Counted from the first letter of the stretch, positions 28,018 through 36,754 are shown. The stretch: 64,000 nt of DNA from Acetobacteraceae bacterium (GCA_031291725.1 JARLIM010000034.1:124001-188000); one strand, 5' to 3'. Notes: generated by a model from the sequence alone, not told the origin. Program-made: numbers and translations.

Positions 28018-29744
28018 GCGGCCATCCCCAAAGCATGCTGCACCGCGCGATAGGCGAAGGTGATCGCAGGCCCAACGGTGATGCCGGGGCCGGGATAGGT
28101 GCCGCCCATGATCGAATTCGCCTCATTGCCACAGGCATACAGCCCCGCAATCGGCTGATCGCCCTCGCCCAGCACCTGTGCGTCGGCGTTGATCACCAAA
28201 CCGGACGACGCCCCGATATCGCCCACGATCAGCTTGACCGCGTAGAACGGTGCGGTGGCGATCGGGCCGAGGGTGGGGTTGGGGCCGGTGAAGCCGGCAT
28301 CGCCGTTCACACGGTGATAGGCGGTGCGGCCACGCCCGAATTCGGGATCGGTGCCGGTTTTGGCGTAGGCGTTCATGTTGGCAACCGTCTGTTCCAGATT
28401 GGCCGCCGGAACCCCGATCTTGCCCGCCAGTTCGGCCACCGTCTTGCCTTCCAGCAAATAGCCGTCAGCCAGGAAGGGCTGAATGTTCTTGGTGCCCATC
28501 CGCACCATGCCCAGCCCATATTTCCGCAAGCCCGCCGCATCGGTGACGATCCAGCAGGGAATGCAGGGCGAGATTTGATTCTGCTCGAACATCGCGCGGC
28601 CGAACAGGTGATAGGAACTGCTTTCGTTGACAAAACGCAGACCGGCCTGATTGACGCAGACCGTGCCGGGTTTGGAGCGGTCGAGCACGAAATGCGGGAA
28701 GACCGCCGTGGTGCCGTCCTTGCGCGTGCGGGTGGAGCAGGGCGCCCAGAAGGCGGGTTGCGCGTCGGCGGTGGAGAAGCGCGCGCCGAGGCCCAGCGCC
28801 AGATCCTGCATCTCGCCGGTATGACCCGGAGCGGATGGCGAGAAGGCCGGCGTCGGCTGTGGCAACATCTCCGCGCGACGGGTTTTGTGGCGGTTGAACC
28901 CACCGGCGGCGAGCACCACGCCATGGGTGGCCAGCACGGTGCGACGCACCCCATTGGAGACCAGCACCACGCCTTCCACGCCCTTCGGCCCGGTGACGAA
29001 GCGTTCCACCGAGGTGCGGGTGACGAGTTGGCCGCCCTTGTCGCGGAAGCTGAGCAGCAGGCGGCCGATCAGCGCGTTGCCCATCACCAGACGGGTGCCC
29101 CGGCGACCATGCAGCTTGTCGATGCCGTAATGCGCCAGGATTTTCACCGCGTGTTTGAACGAGGCGAATTTTTTGGTCAGCGCCAGCAGATGGTTGATGT
29201 CGGTGCGGTCGATCATCATGCCGTCAAACAGGCAGAATTCCGGGATCGGCTTGCGGATCAGGTTGATGTCCTCGCCCAGTGCGCGGGCATCGAACGGCAC
29301 CGGCTCCAGCGCACGACCACGCATGGTCGCCCCTTCGGGGTCCTGTTCGTAATCCGGATGCGTCGCGTATGGACGGAAATGCGCCGCCGTTTTGCGCTCC
29401 AACTCGGCGATTGCCTTCGGTGCGCTGTCGATAAACGCATCGCGCACATCGGCGGGCGAGCGATTGCCCACCACCGCGTTCAGGAAGCCACGCACTTTCT
29501 CCGGGCTGTCGGCATCCGCACTGCCCGGCGGCGCCACTTTATGGGCGTGCAGAGAATTCGGCACCCAGGTTGTCGCCGCCGACAAAGCGGAGGTGCCGCC
29601 GACATATTCGGTGCGTTCGACGACAAGGACGCTCTTGCCGGAAATGGCAGCGAAGACCGCCGCCGCCAAGCCGCCCGAGCCCGCGCCGACGACCACGAGG
29701 TCGAAGACGGGGTTTTCAGCCAAAGCCGAGAGTTCGGTTTTCAT
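28014..29744 (-). CDS. KstD-like FAD-dependent dehydrogenase (flavoprotein 2)
   Basis: 576 residues, same family and domain order as its neighbour: DLVVVGAGSGGLAAAVFAAI for FAD, YVGGTSALSAATTWVP, central cap domain, then APFYAVKLIVGDIG with the presumed catalytic Tyr and a C-terminal FAD segment GGTYPGPGITVGPAITFAY. It is clearly paralogous to flavoproteins 1 and 3 but divergent in the cap, which suggests a different substrate or position of desaturation. It lies 7 bp downstream of the AroE-like gene and overlaps flavoprotein 1 by 4 bp, so the two oxidations are probably consecutive steps. Urocanate-reductase-like activity is an alternative within the same superfamily. Confidence 0.82.
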   Translation of the reverse strand: MKTELSALAENPVFDLVVVGAGSGGLAAAVFAAISGKSVLVVERTEYVGGTSALSAATTWVPNSLHAHKVAPPGSADADSPEKVRGFLNAVVGNRSPADVRDAFIDSAPKAIAELERKTAAHFRPYATHPDYEQDPEGATMRGRALEPVPFDARALGEDINLIRKPIPEFCLFDGMMIDRTDINHLLALTKKFASFKHAVKILAHYGIDKLHGRRGTRLVMGNALIGRLLLSFRDKGGQLVTRTSVERFVTGPKGVEGVVLVSNGVRRTVLATHGVVLAAGGFNRHKTRRAEMLPQPTPAFSPSAPGHTGEMQDLALGLGARFSTADAQPAFWAPCSTRTRKDGTTAVFPHFVLDRSKPGTVCVNQAGLRFVNESSSYHLFGRAMFEQNQISPCIPCWIVTDAAGLRKYGLGMVRMGTKNIQPFLADGYLLEGKTVAELAGKIGVPAANLEQTVANMNAYAKTGTDPEFGRGRTAYHRVNGDAGFTGPNPTLGPIATAPFYAVKLIVGDIGASSGLVINADAQVLGEGDQPIAGLYACGNEANSIMGGTYPGPGITVGPAITFAYRAVQHALGMAA

Positions 29745-29751
29745 GATCGCC

Positions 29752-30558
29752 TCAACGCTGTGCCATGGGCGTCAGCAGGAAATCCACCATCAGGCCTTGC
29801 AGCGCGTTGTACATCTCGCTGCCCGTGCCGGTCACACAGCCCAAAGCGCGGGCGGCGGCGATGAACGGGGTGATGACGGGGACGGTGATCACACAGCCGC
29901 AATATTGGCTGGCGATCAGCTTGCTCACATCCACCGGCAACGAATCCCCTTCGCGCATTCCGGCCGGTGAGGCGTTGCAGACCAGATCGAAGCCGGTGGG
30001 ATCGGCCGAACCAGCATAGACCCGCGCCTTGCCGAGCTTGTTCAGACGCGCGATCAACGCATCGCGCCGGGTGATGTCCAGATCATGCAGCGCCAACTCA
30101 CTCACGCCGTTCTCGATCAGCGCGAAGGCAATCGCCGAGCCTGCACCGCCGGTGCCGACCTGCAACGCCTTCTTGCCGGACGGATCGACGCCCTGGTTCT
30201 TCATCGCCTGCACGAAGCCTTCGCCGTCAAACTGGTCGCCATGCCAGCCGCCTTCCGGGCGACGTCGCATGATCGAGACGGCGTTGATGAAGTCCGACCG
30301 CGTAGAACCCGAACTGCAAAAGCGGTAGCAGTCGAATTTATGCGGCACGGTGACGATGATGCCGTCCAGGTTCTTCAGCTTGTCGCCAATGACCAGGAAA
30401 TCCGGCAGGTCAGCAGTGGAAACCTGCACGGGAACACAGATCGCATCCACGTCGCGCTTGCCGAACGCGGTGGTCATGCCGCCGGGAGATTTCACCTGGG
30501 CAATCGGATCGCCCACGATGATGTGCATCCGGGTGGCGCCTGACAGGGGGATGGGCAT
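29752..30558 (-). CDS. Shikimate dehydrogenase-like NAD(P) oxidoreductase
   Basis: 268 residues with the AroE two-domain layout. The catalytic Lys is present in VTVPHK, and the Asp of the NTDG motif is kept as QFDGEGF. The NAD(P) site is QVGTGGAGSAIAFAL. The N-terminal carboxylate-binding motif, normally HS-x-SP, reads QVKSP, so the first Ser is replaced. This points to a substrate related to, but different from, shikimate. The ATG at 30558 has GAGGAG about 10 bases upstream; the longer open frame runs into a palindromic repeat and is rejected. It heads the enzyme part of the operon after the Liv transporter, which is typical of a catabolic and not a biosynthetic AroE. Confidence 0.8.
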   Translation of the reverse strand: MPIPLSGATRMHIIVGDPIAQVKSPGGMTTAFGKRDVDAICVPVQVSTADLPDFLVIGDKLKNLDGIIVTVPHKFDCYRFCSSGSTRSDFINAVSIMRRRPEGGWHGDQFDGEGFVQAMKNQGVDPSGKKALQVGTGGAGSAIAFALIENGVSELALHDLDITRRDALIARLNKLGKARVYAGSADPTGFDLVCNASPAGMREGDSLPVDVSKLIASQYCGCVITVPVITPFIAAARALGCVTGTGSEMYNALQGLMVDFLLTPMAQR

Positions 30559-30602
30559 GGAACTCAAGCTCCTCAGATTATTCTCAGTATACTTATTATT
30601 TT

Positions 30603-30690
30603 CATCGCGAGCGCAGTGCGGCAATCCATCGAGACATTTTGCAGTCTTTCGATGGATTGCTTCGCAGCCTTTTGCTCCCCGCAATGACGG
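30603..30690. repeat. Palindromic intergenic repeat, copy 4
   Basis: TCATCGCGAGCGCAGTGCGG at the left and CCCGCAATGACGG at the right, with perfect inner arms GCAATCCATCGA (30621-30632) and TCGATGGATTGC (30649-30660). It fills the 132-bp gap between the Liv fusion gene and the AroE-like gene in the same operon, where it could act as an mRNA stem. Confidence 0.72.
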
Positions 30691-33204
30691 TTAGTGCGCG
30701 TCTTCCGTGTGAACGATGCCGAGCAAGCGGGCCTGCAAGGCGTGGTCGTTTTCCAGCGTCACCGCATCGCCTTCGAAGGCCACCTTGCCGTTGTTGAGCA
30801 CGGTGGCACGGTCGGCGATGGGCAGCACTTTCTCGGCATGATGTTCGACGATGACCATCGCCACCTTGCCGCGCAGCTTCAGCAGCGCCTCCATCACCTC
30901 GGAGACCACGGCAGGCGCCAGGCCTTCGAAGGGCTCGTCGAGCAGGATCAGCTTGCTCGGCACCACCAGCGAGCGGGCGATGGCCACCATCTGACGCTCG
31001 CCGCCCGACAGGTTTTCGGCCTTGGCCTTCTGACGGGTGCGCAGACGCGGGAAGAGTTCGAAGACCTCCTCGATGGAAATCCCGCCCGGACGCAGCGCCA
31101 GTTGCAGGTTTTCCGTCACCGTCAGGTTTGGGAACAGGCGACGGCCTTCCGGCACCAGCGACAGGCCGAGACGATTGATCTCGAACGGACGCAGGCTTGC
31201 GGTGTCGTGGCCGCCAAACGTCACGCTGCCGGAGGTGAGCGGAATGCTGCCGGTGAGGGCGCGCAGCAACGTGGTCTTGCCCACGCCGTTGCGGCCCAGC
31301 AATGCCACCGCTTCACCTTCATGCACCGTCAGGCTGACGCCATTGAGCACGGTGGAGCCGCCATAGCCGGCGAAGATGTTGTCCGCCTTGAGCAACACCT
31401 TGGACGTGTGATGCGCGGTGCGCTCCGCCACCGACGGTGCCACGCGGCTGCCGTCATCGGCGGCCCCCAGATAGGCAGCGATCACTTCCGGATCGTTGGC
31501 CACTTCCATCGGCTTGCCGTCGGCAACGATGCGGCCCTGATGCAGCACCGAGATACGGTCCGAGATGGCCAGCACGCGGTCGATGTCATGCTCGATGAGC
31601 AGCACCGCATGCTTTTCGGACAGCTTCTTGATCAGGGCCGCCACCACCACGCGATCCGCTTCCGCCAGACCTGCCAAGGGCTCGTCGAGCAGCAGCAGCT
31701 TGCTGTCGATGGACAATGTGACCGCGATTTCCAGCAGGCGCTTGGCCCCGTGCGGCAGATTGGTGCAGGCCTCGGCCGCCTTGTCGGCCAGACCGACGGC
31801 ATCCAGGATGCTCCAGGTGCGATCATTGATCGCCTCCAGCCCATGCGCATCGGCAAACAGGCCGCCAGTGCCGATCTTCTGCCCCTGCACCGCCACGCGG
31901 ACATTCTCGAACACCGTCAGGTTCGGGAACACCGAGAGGATCTGGAATGAGCGCGAGATGCCAAGACGGGCGCGGGCATGCACCGAGAAATTGGTGATGT
32001 CCTTGCCATCGAAGAAAATCTTACCGCTCGTCGGTGGCAACACGCCGGTGAGCATGTTGAACATCGTCGTCTTGCCGGCACCGTTCGGCCCCAGCACGGA
32101 ATGCAGCACGAAGGGGCGAACTTCGAGGTTGATCTCCTTGGCCGTGACCAGGCTGCCGAATTGCTTGGACAGATTCTGCGTGTAGAGGATCGGCTTGCCC
32201 GGGTCCATCTGGGCACCGGACGGTTCATAGGGCTTGATCACCGCCGGACGGGCCGGGATGGTCTGCCGGGTCAGGCTCCAAAACGCCCGACGACGCAGGC
32301 GTTGAACCAGACCCTGAATGCCCTCCGGGGAGAACAATGCGAAGGCGATCAGCACCGGCGCGAAGATCAGCCACCAATCCTCGGTGATCGCCGACAGACG
32401 GTCTTCCATCACGATGAAGGTGATCGCACCCCAGAGCGGGCCAAGGAAGTGGTGAATACCGCCCACCACCGTCATCAGCAGCGAATCGCCTGCATGTTGC
32501 CAGCCGAGATTGTCGGCATACACACCTTGCAGCAGCAGTGTCAGCAGCGCGCCCGACAGGCCCACCACCATCGCCATCAGGATGAAGCCCTTCAGACGGA
32601 TGGCGAAGATGTCGTAGCCGAGCGATTGCGCACGTTGGTCGTTGTCGCGCACTGCCTGCAATACGCGCCCGAACGGCGCATGTCCCAGACGCCACAGGAA
32701 CTGCATGGCCAGCAGCACACAGGTGATGGCGAAGATATGGAACGCCCAAGGGTTGGTGAACATCGGGCGCGGCACGCCCTGCATGCCGTTCTCACCGCCG
32801 GTGACGTCTGTCCAACGGAACGCGATTTCCCAGGCGATCTGCGAGAAGGCGAGCGTCAGCAGCGAGAAATATAGGCCTTTGCGGCGCAGAATGATCAGAC
32901 CGATCACCAGGGCCAGCACGCCGGCGAACAACATCGAGGCAATCAGCGCCAAGATTTCATTGCCCACGGCCTTCTCAATGAAGAAGGCGGCGAAATAGCT
33001 GGCGGTGCCGAAGAACACCGAGGCACCGAATGGCACCAGTCCGGTATAGGCCACCAGCAGATTCACGCCCGCGCCATACAACGTATAGATCGCAATGCGT
33101 GTCACCAGTTCGACCGGCGAACCCAGTGCCGCCCAGATCACACTCAGCAGGGCCAGAACCAGACCTGCTTGAACGACAGGATGCTTCAGGATGGAGGTAT
33201 TCAT
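30691..33204 (-). CDS. LivM-LivG-LivF triple fusion: ABC permease plus two ATPases in one chain
   Basis: 837 residues with three complete modules. Residues 1 to about 325 are a LivM-type permease with multiple membrane segments (GLVPFGASVFFGTASYFAAF). A LivG-type ATPase follows from about 345, Walker A GPNGAGKTT near 370, signature-like LPHGAKRLLEIA and Walker B LLLLDEPLAG. A LivF-type ATPase starts near 605, Walker A GRNGVGKTT near 636, signature LSGGERQM near 731. No stop or frameshift interrupts the chain. In most bacteria these are three proteins; LivM-LivG fusions are known, the three-part form is unusual. The ATG at 33204 overlaps the livH stop as ATGA. It imports the ligand of the LivK-type protein, probably the substrate of the adjoining pathway. 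Confidence 0.9.
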   Translation of the reverse strand: MNTSILKHPVVQAGLVLALLSVIWAALGSPVELVTRIAIYTLYGAGVNLLVAYTGLVPFGASVFFGTASYFAAFFIEKAVGNEILALIASMLFAGVLALVIGLIILRRKGLYFSLLTLAFSQIAWEIAFRWTDVTGGENGMQGVPRPMFTNPWAFHIFAITCVLLAMQFLWRLGHAPFGRVLQAVRDNDQRAQSLGYDIFAIRLKGFILMAMVVGLSGALLTLLLQGVYADNLGWQHAGDSLLMTVVGGIHHFLGPLWGAITFIVMEDRLSAITEDWWLIFAPVLIAFALFSPEGIQGLVQRLRRRAFWSLTRQTIPARPAVIKPYEPSGAQMDPGKPILYTQNLSKQFGSLVTAKEINLEVRPFVLHSVLGPNGAGKTTMFNMLTGVLPPTSGKIFFDGKDITNFSVHARARLGISRSFQILSVFPNLTVFENVRVAVQGQKIGTGGLFADAHGLEAINDRTWSILDAVGLADKAAEACTNLPHGAKRLLEIAVTLSIDSKLLLLDEPLAGLAEADRVVVAALIKKLSEKHAVLLIEHDIDRVLAISDRISVLHQGRIVADGKPMEVANDPEVIAAYLGAADDGSRVAPSVAERTAHHTSKVLLKADNIFAGYGGSTVLNGVSLTVHEGEAVALLGRNGVGKTTLLRALTGSIPLTSGSVTFGGHDTASLRPFEINRLGLSLVPEGRRLFPNLTVTENLQLALRPGGISIEEVFELFPRLRTRQKAKAENLSGGERQMVAIARSLVVPSKLILLDEPFEGLAPAVVSEVMEALLKLRGKVAMVIVEHHAEKVLPIADRATVLNNGKVAFEGDAVTLENDHALQARLLGIVHTEDAH

Positions 33205-34070
33205 TCGAAGCGCTCCCACTTTTCACCAAACAGGCCGCGCGGACGCAGCACCAGGACCGCCGCCATCAGCGCATACATCGCCACACCGGCCCAATCCGGT
33301 GCGAACTGAACAGACATCGCGTTGACCATGCCAACGGCCAGACCGGCCACGATGGCGCCAGGGTAGGAGCCCAGGCCGCCAATGGCCACGATCACGAAAG
33401 CAGGCATCACCCAGGGGCCACCCATCGTGGGCGTCACCGTCTGCAACGGACCGGCCAGCATACCCGCAAGCCCCGCCAGCAGACAGCCGACGCCGAAGAC
33501 GAAATTCAGCACCACCGGCAGATTGATGCCAAGCAGGCCCACCATCTCCGGATCGCGTGAGCCGGCGCGGATGATGCGGCCAAATGGGGTGAAGGAGATA
33601 AAGGCCCAGAATGTGACCATCGCCACCACCGTCACGCACAGCACGATGATGCGGAACTTGGTGGTCAGGATCGGGCCATATTCGAAGAAGCCGCTCAGCA
33701 CCTTCGGCGTTGAGAACGGCACCGCCGCCCCACCGAAAAACCGCCGCAACAGCGTCTCGATCAACAGGGCGAGCGCGAAGGTGAGGATCAGGCCGAGCAA
33801 AGGTTCCTTGCCATATAGTCGTCGTATCAGCACTTTTTCGACCAGCATGCCGAGCAAGCCGGTGCCGATGGGGGCCAGCAAGGCGGCTCCCCAGCCGAAT
33901 TGATTGCTCAACATCAGGGCCAGATAGGCACCGAGGGCAAAGAAAGCACCGTGCGCCATATTGACGATGCCCAGCATGCCGAAAATGATCGACAGCCCGA
34001 TGGCAATCAGGACGTAGAGAAAGCCCAGAACCAGACCGTTGACGGCCTGTGAGGCGAGCATTTCCAGCAT
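33201..34070 (-). CDS. livH: Branched-chain-type ABC permease LivH
   Basis: 289 residues, about eight membrane segments, with GLSIIFGMLGIVNMAHGAFF at the N-terminus, the hallmark of LivH permeases of the HAAT family. It pairs with the permease module of the fusion protein. AGGAAA lies 6-7 bases before the ATG. A palindromic repeat separates it from the binding-protein gene upstream. HAAT systems also carry aromatic acids, amides and urea, so amino-acid transport is not implied. Confidence 0.9.
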   Translation of the reverse strand: MLEMLASQAVNGLVLGFLYVLIAIGLSIIFGMLGIVNMAHGAFFALGAYLALMLSNQFGWGAALLAPIGTGLLGMLVEKVLIRRLYGKEPLLGLILTFALALLIETLLRRFFGGAAVPFSTPKVLSGFFEYGPILTTKFRIIVLCVTVVAMVTFWAFISFTPFGRIIRAGSRDPEMVGLLGINLPVVLNFVFGVGCLLAGLAGMLAGPLQTVTPTMGGPWVMPAFVIVAIGGLGSYPGAIVAGLAVGMVNAMSVQFAPDWAGVAMYALMAAVLVLRPRGLFGEKWERFE

Positions 34071-34088
34071 AAACCGTTTCCTAATTCA

Positions 34089-34193
34089 TCGTCATTGCGA
34101 GACGCGCAAGCGACGAAACACTCCATCGAGCCACAAGCTCAGCCGATGTCTCGATGGAGTGCCGCGTCGCCAAAAGCTGCCCGCAATGACGAC
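34089..34193. repeat. Palindromic intergenic repeat, copy 5
   Basis: Outer arms TCGTCATTGCGAG and CCGCAATGACGA, inner arms ACTCCATCGAG (34120-34130) and CTCGATGGAGT (34150-34160). It occupies the 143-bp gap between the binding-protein gene and livH, where a stem could favour expression of the binding protein. Confidence 0.72.
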
Positions 34194-34213
34194 AAGTGGT
34201 TAGTGGCGAAGGA

Positions 34214-35488
34214 TCACAGCGCGCCCATCTTGCAGCCGATTGCGGCTTCGGTGCCGAACGCGGCATCGATATCGGCGGCAGATTTCGGCAGTTCGGCCTT
34301 CACGTCGAAGTAATCCCACTTGTCGGTGATCTTCTCGTGAATGCCGGCCACCAGCAGGCGGTTTTCCATCTGATGGTCGAAGGTGCGGTATTTCGCGGTG
34401 ATGTCGCCGCGCTGCATCTTCCAGGATTCCAGCGCCTGCACGATTTTCGCGCTGTCGGTGCTGCCCGCCATCTCGATGGAGTCGAGCATCGACTTCATGC
34501 CCATCCAGCCCATCCACGCCTTATCGGCGGCCGGACGGTTATGCTTCTTCATGTAGGCGGCGGCAAATTCCTTGTCTTCGGGCGTGTTGTTCGGGTTCTT
34601 GTACCACCAGGTGATGGTGTACAGACCGTCTGCCGCTTCCGGGCCCACGCCCCACAGATCCGTGTTGCCGACGGCGATTTCCGCGAACGGAATCTTGCCG
34701 CGCATGCCCATCTCGTTCCACTGCTTGAGGAAGGTGGTCAGATCGCCTGCCGAGACGCCGCCGATCACCACGTCCGGCTTGGCCGCGCGGATCTTGAGGA
34801 TGTAGGACGAATAGTCAGGCGCGCCCACCGGCACTTCGTCCGAACCCACCACGGTGCCGCCATGGGCGGTGATGTAGTCGGTGAAGGACTTCTTGATGTC
34901 CTGACCGAACGCATAGGCGGCGGTCATGATGTACCATTTCTTGCCCATCGCAGCGCAATACGGGGCGAGCACGTTGGTGTGCACCGGCACTGGCGGGTTC
35001 AGGCGGAAGGTGTAGCGGTTGCAGGCCGAGCCGGTGATTTCCGACGCCGCGGCGTTCGGGGCCACATACGGGGTCTTGGTCTTCAGCGCGACCGAGGAGA
35101 TTGCCAGCGCGAAGGAGGACAGCGCGCCACCGACAATGCCGGCCACTTTGTGCTCGGAGACCAGACGCTCGGCGTTCTGCTGCGCGGTCTGCGGGTTCGG
35201 CTCGTCCAGCCAGACGATTTCCACCGGGCGGCCGTTGATCATGTTGTTGCGCTGTTCGAGCGCGATATAGCCGCCCTGGGCGAGATATTCGGCCTGAGCG
35301 ACGATCTGGCCGGTCTTGGCCCAGATCATGCCGATCTTGATCGGCTCACCGGCAGCGGCGTTGGCGATATACGGCTTGGCGAGCACGCCGGCGGCCAGGC
35401 CCGAGGCCCCGAGCAGGACGGAGCGGCGACGCAGGCTGAAACCCGGCTTGATCAGGCCGGTCGATGCGGTGGTGGAGTCGTCAGACAT
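34214..35488 (-). CDS. Branched-chain-type ABC solute-binding protein (LivK family)
   Basis: 424 residues with a twin-arginine-type signal (FSLRRRSVLLGASGLAAGVL, cleavage near ANAAAGEP) and a Peripla_BP_6 domain beginning IKIGMIWAKTGQIVAQAEYL. It delivers the ligand to LivH and the fused transporter. An AGGGGA ribosome site is 7 bases before the ATG at 35488. First gene of the minus-strand operon; its promoter region is shared with the Gfo/IclR operon and contains the palindromes described separately. The frame stays open upstream across the neighbouring gene; this extension is antisense and rejected. The ligand is unknown, probably a carboxylated ring compound given the enzymes. Confidence 0.88.
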   Translation of the reverse strand: MSDDSTTASTGLIKPGFSLRRRSVLLGASGLAAGVLAKPYIANAAAGEPIKIGMIWAKTGQIVAQAEYLAQGGYIALEQRNNMINGRPVEIVWLDEPNPQTAQQNAERLVSEHKVAGIVGGALSSFALAISSVALKTKTPYVAPNAAASEITGSACNRYTFRLNPPVPVHTNVLAPYCAAMGKKWYIMTAAYAFGQDIKKSFTDYITAHGGTVVGSDEVPVGAPDYSSYILKIRAAKPDVVIGGVSAGDLTTFLKQWNEMGMRGKIPFAEIAVGNTDLWGVGPEAADGLYTITWWYKNPNNTPEDKEFAAAYMKKHNRPAADKAWMGWMGMKSMLDSIEMAGSTDSAKIVQALESWKMQRGDITAKYRTFDHQMENRLLVAGIHEKITDKWDYFDVKAELPKSAADIDAAFGTEAAIGCKMGAL

Positions 35489-35547
35489 GAAGTTTCCCCT
35501 GTTGATTGTTGCCGCACAGCGAGCCTTCCCGCTGCGAGTTCGGATAT

Positions 35548-35562
35548 CAGAACGCAATTCCA
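35548..35562. promoter_or_regulatory. Candidate IclR-family operator, site 1
   Basis: CAGAACGCAATTCCA fits a GAA-N5-TTCC half-symmetric box, close to the TGGAA-N5-TTCCA form known for IclR-type operators. It starts 32 bp (three helical turns) before the matching site 2, in the divergent region between the LivK gene and the Gfo/IclR operon. Confidence 0.5.
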
Positions 35563-35572
35563 AATACAGACT

Positions 35573-35601
35573 CGAAAACTGGAACGCAATTCCGATTTTC
35601 G
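35573..35601. promoter_or_regulatory. Candidate IclR-family operator, site 2 (extended palindrome)
   Basis: CGAAAA-N2-GGAA-N5-TTCC-N2-TTTTCG, symmetric about 35587. The inner TGGAACGCAATTCC repeats site 1. It lies about 68 bp upstream of the Gfo gene start and 85 bp upstream of the livK-type start, a good position for joint control by the IclR protein encoded at 36755. Confidence 0.55.
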
Positions 35602-35668
35602 GTTGATTGACGAATTTTATCGTGTCAGATTTTCGCCAAGAAATCGCAATGGATGTGGAGGAACGTGC

Positions 35669-36730
35669 ATGCCGCAGATGCGGATCGGCTTGGTTGGCGC
35701 CGGTGTGATCGGCCGCACACACGCGGCAACGATTGCCGCCAATCAAGACTGCACGCTGGCTGCCATCGCAGACCCGTCGGAGGCTGGACGTGCGCTGGCG
35801 GGAGAGTTGGGCGCGGCGTGGTATCCCGATCTGCCCGCAATGCTCGATGGTGAGACAGTGCATGGCGTGATCGTGGCCACACCCAACGATCTGCACCTGC
35901 CCAACGCGCTGGCAGCGATGGCGCGCGGGATTGCGGTGCTGGTGGAAAAGCCCGTCACAACGACCGTCGCGCAGGGTGAGGCGCTGGCGGCGGCGTCGCT
36001 GAGTTATGGCGTGCCCGTGCTGGTCGGCCATCATCGCCGACACAACCCGATCGTTTCCACGGCCAAACGGATCGTCGCCGAGGGCGCACTTGGAGAGCTC
36101 GCAACCGCGAGTGTGCTGTATGCGCATGCCAAGCCGCCGGAGTATTTCACCCTCGCCTGGCGACGTGAGCCGGGCGGCGGTGGGCCGGTGCTGATCAATC
36201 TGATCCATGAGATTGACCTTGTTCGTTTCCTCTGTGGGGAGATTGCCAGTGTGCAGGCGATCACGTCCAGTGCGCGTCGCGGTTTTGCCGTCGAAGATTG
36301 CGCGGCTGTGGCACTTCGGCTGGAATCCGGGGCGTTGGTGACGATTTCGCTCTCCGATTGCGCGGCCTCGCCGTGGAGTTGGGATCTGGCGGTGCAGGAA
36401 AGCCCGAGCTATCCGCCGCAGCCTGTGCCGGTGCAGACGCATTTCCTGTGCGGCACCAAAGCGAGTCTGGCGCTGCCGACGCTCGATTTTTGGAGCTATG
36501 ACGGGCGGCCCGATTGGTTCGCACCGATTCGTCAGCAAAGCCTGGCAGTGGCGCGGGGCAACCCATATCAGCACCAGCTTCGTCACTTCCTTGACGTGAT
36601 CCGGGGCAGTGCCCAGCCATTGGTCAGCGCCGCAGACGCCACGCGTACCTTGCGCGCCACGCTGGCCGTGCATCAGGCGGCGGCGAGCGGGCAGGCGGTG
36701 GATGTGGCTTCATCATTCGGGGGCGCGTGA
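35669..36730 (+). CDS. Gfo/Idh/MocA family NAD(P)-dependent oxidoreductase
   Basis: 353 residues: Rossmann motif RIGLVGAGVIGRTHA, EKPV near residue 95, GHHRRHNP and NLIHEIDLVRFLCGE in the substrate domain. It is a paralogue of the protein at 13060-14094. It should oxidise a ring or chain hydroxyl with NAD(P)+. GGAGGAAC lies just upstream of the ATG at 35669, which decides the start; the open frame continues upstream through the LivK gene in antisense and is not coding. First gene of the plus-strand catabolic operon, with iclR 24 bp behind it. Confidence 0.86.
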   Translation: MPQMRIGLVGAGVIGRTHAATIAANQDCTLAAIADPSEAGRALAGELGAAWYPDLPAMLDGETVHGVIVATPNDLHLPNALAAMARGIAVLVEKPVTTTVAQGEALAAASLSYGVPVLVGHHRRHNPIVSTAKRIVAEGALGELATASVLYAHAKPPEYFTLAWRREPGGGGPVLINLIHEIDLVRFLCGEIASVQAITSSARRGFAVEDCAAVALRLESGALVTISLSDCAASPWSWDLAVQESPSYPPQPVPVQTHFLCGTKASLALPTLDFWSYDGRPDWFAPIRQQSLAVARGNPYQHQLRHFLDVIRGSAQPLVSAADATRTLRATLAVHQAAASGQAVDVASSFGGA

Positions 36731-36754
36731 ACCATTTTGTTGGACAAGACGTCG

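Noticed and set aside
28035-29864. 609-codon plus-strand frame opposite flavoprotein 2
   Set aside because: No domain features; the minus-strand protein has complete FAD motifs.
34196-35668. Long open frame on the plus strand upstream of the Gfo gene, running antisense through the livK-type gene
   Set aside because: It has no family features, lies opposite a clear solute-binding protein, and the Gfo start at 35669 has its own ribosome site. High GC content keeps antisense frames open.
35489-36673. Extension of the livK-type frame into the opposite Gfo gene
   Set aside because: The signal peptide begins at 35488 with a good ribosome site; the extension is antisense to a conserved dehydrogenase.
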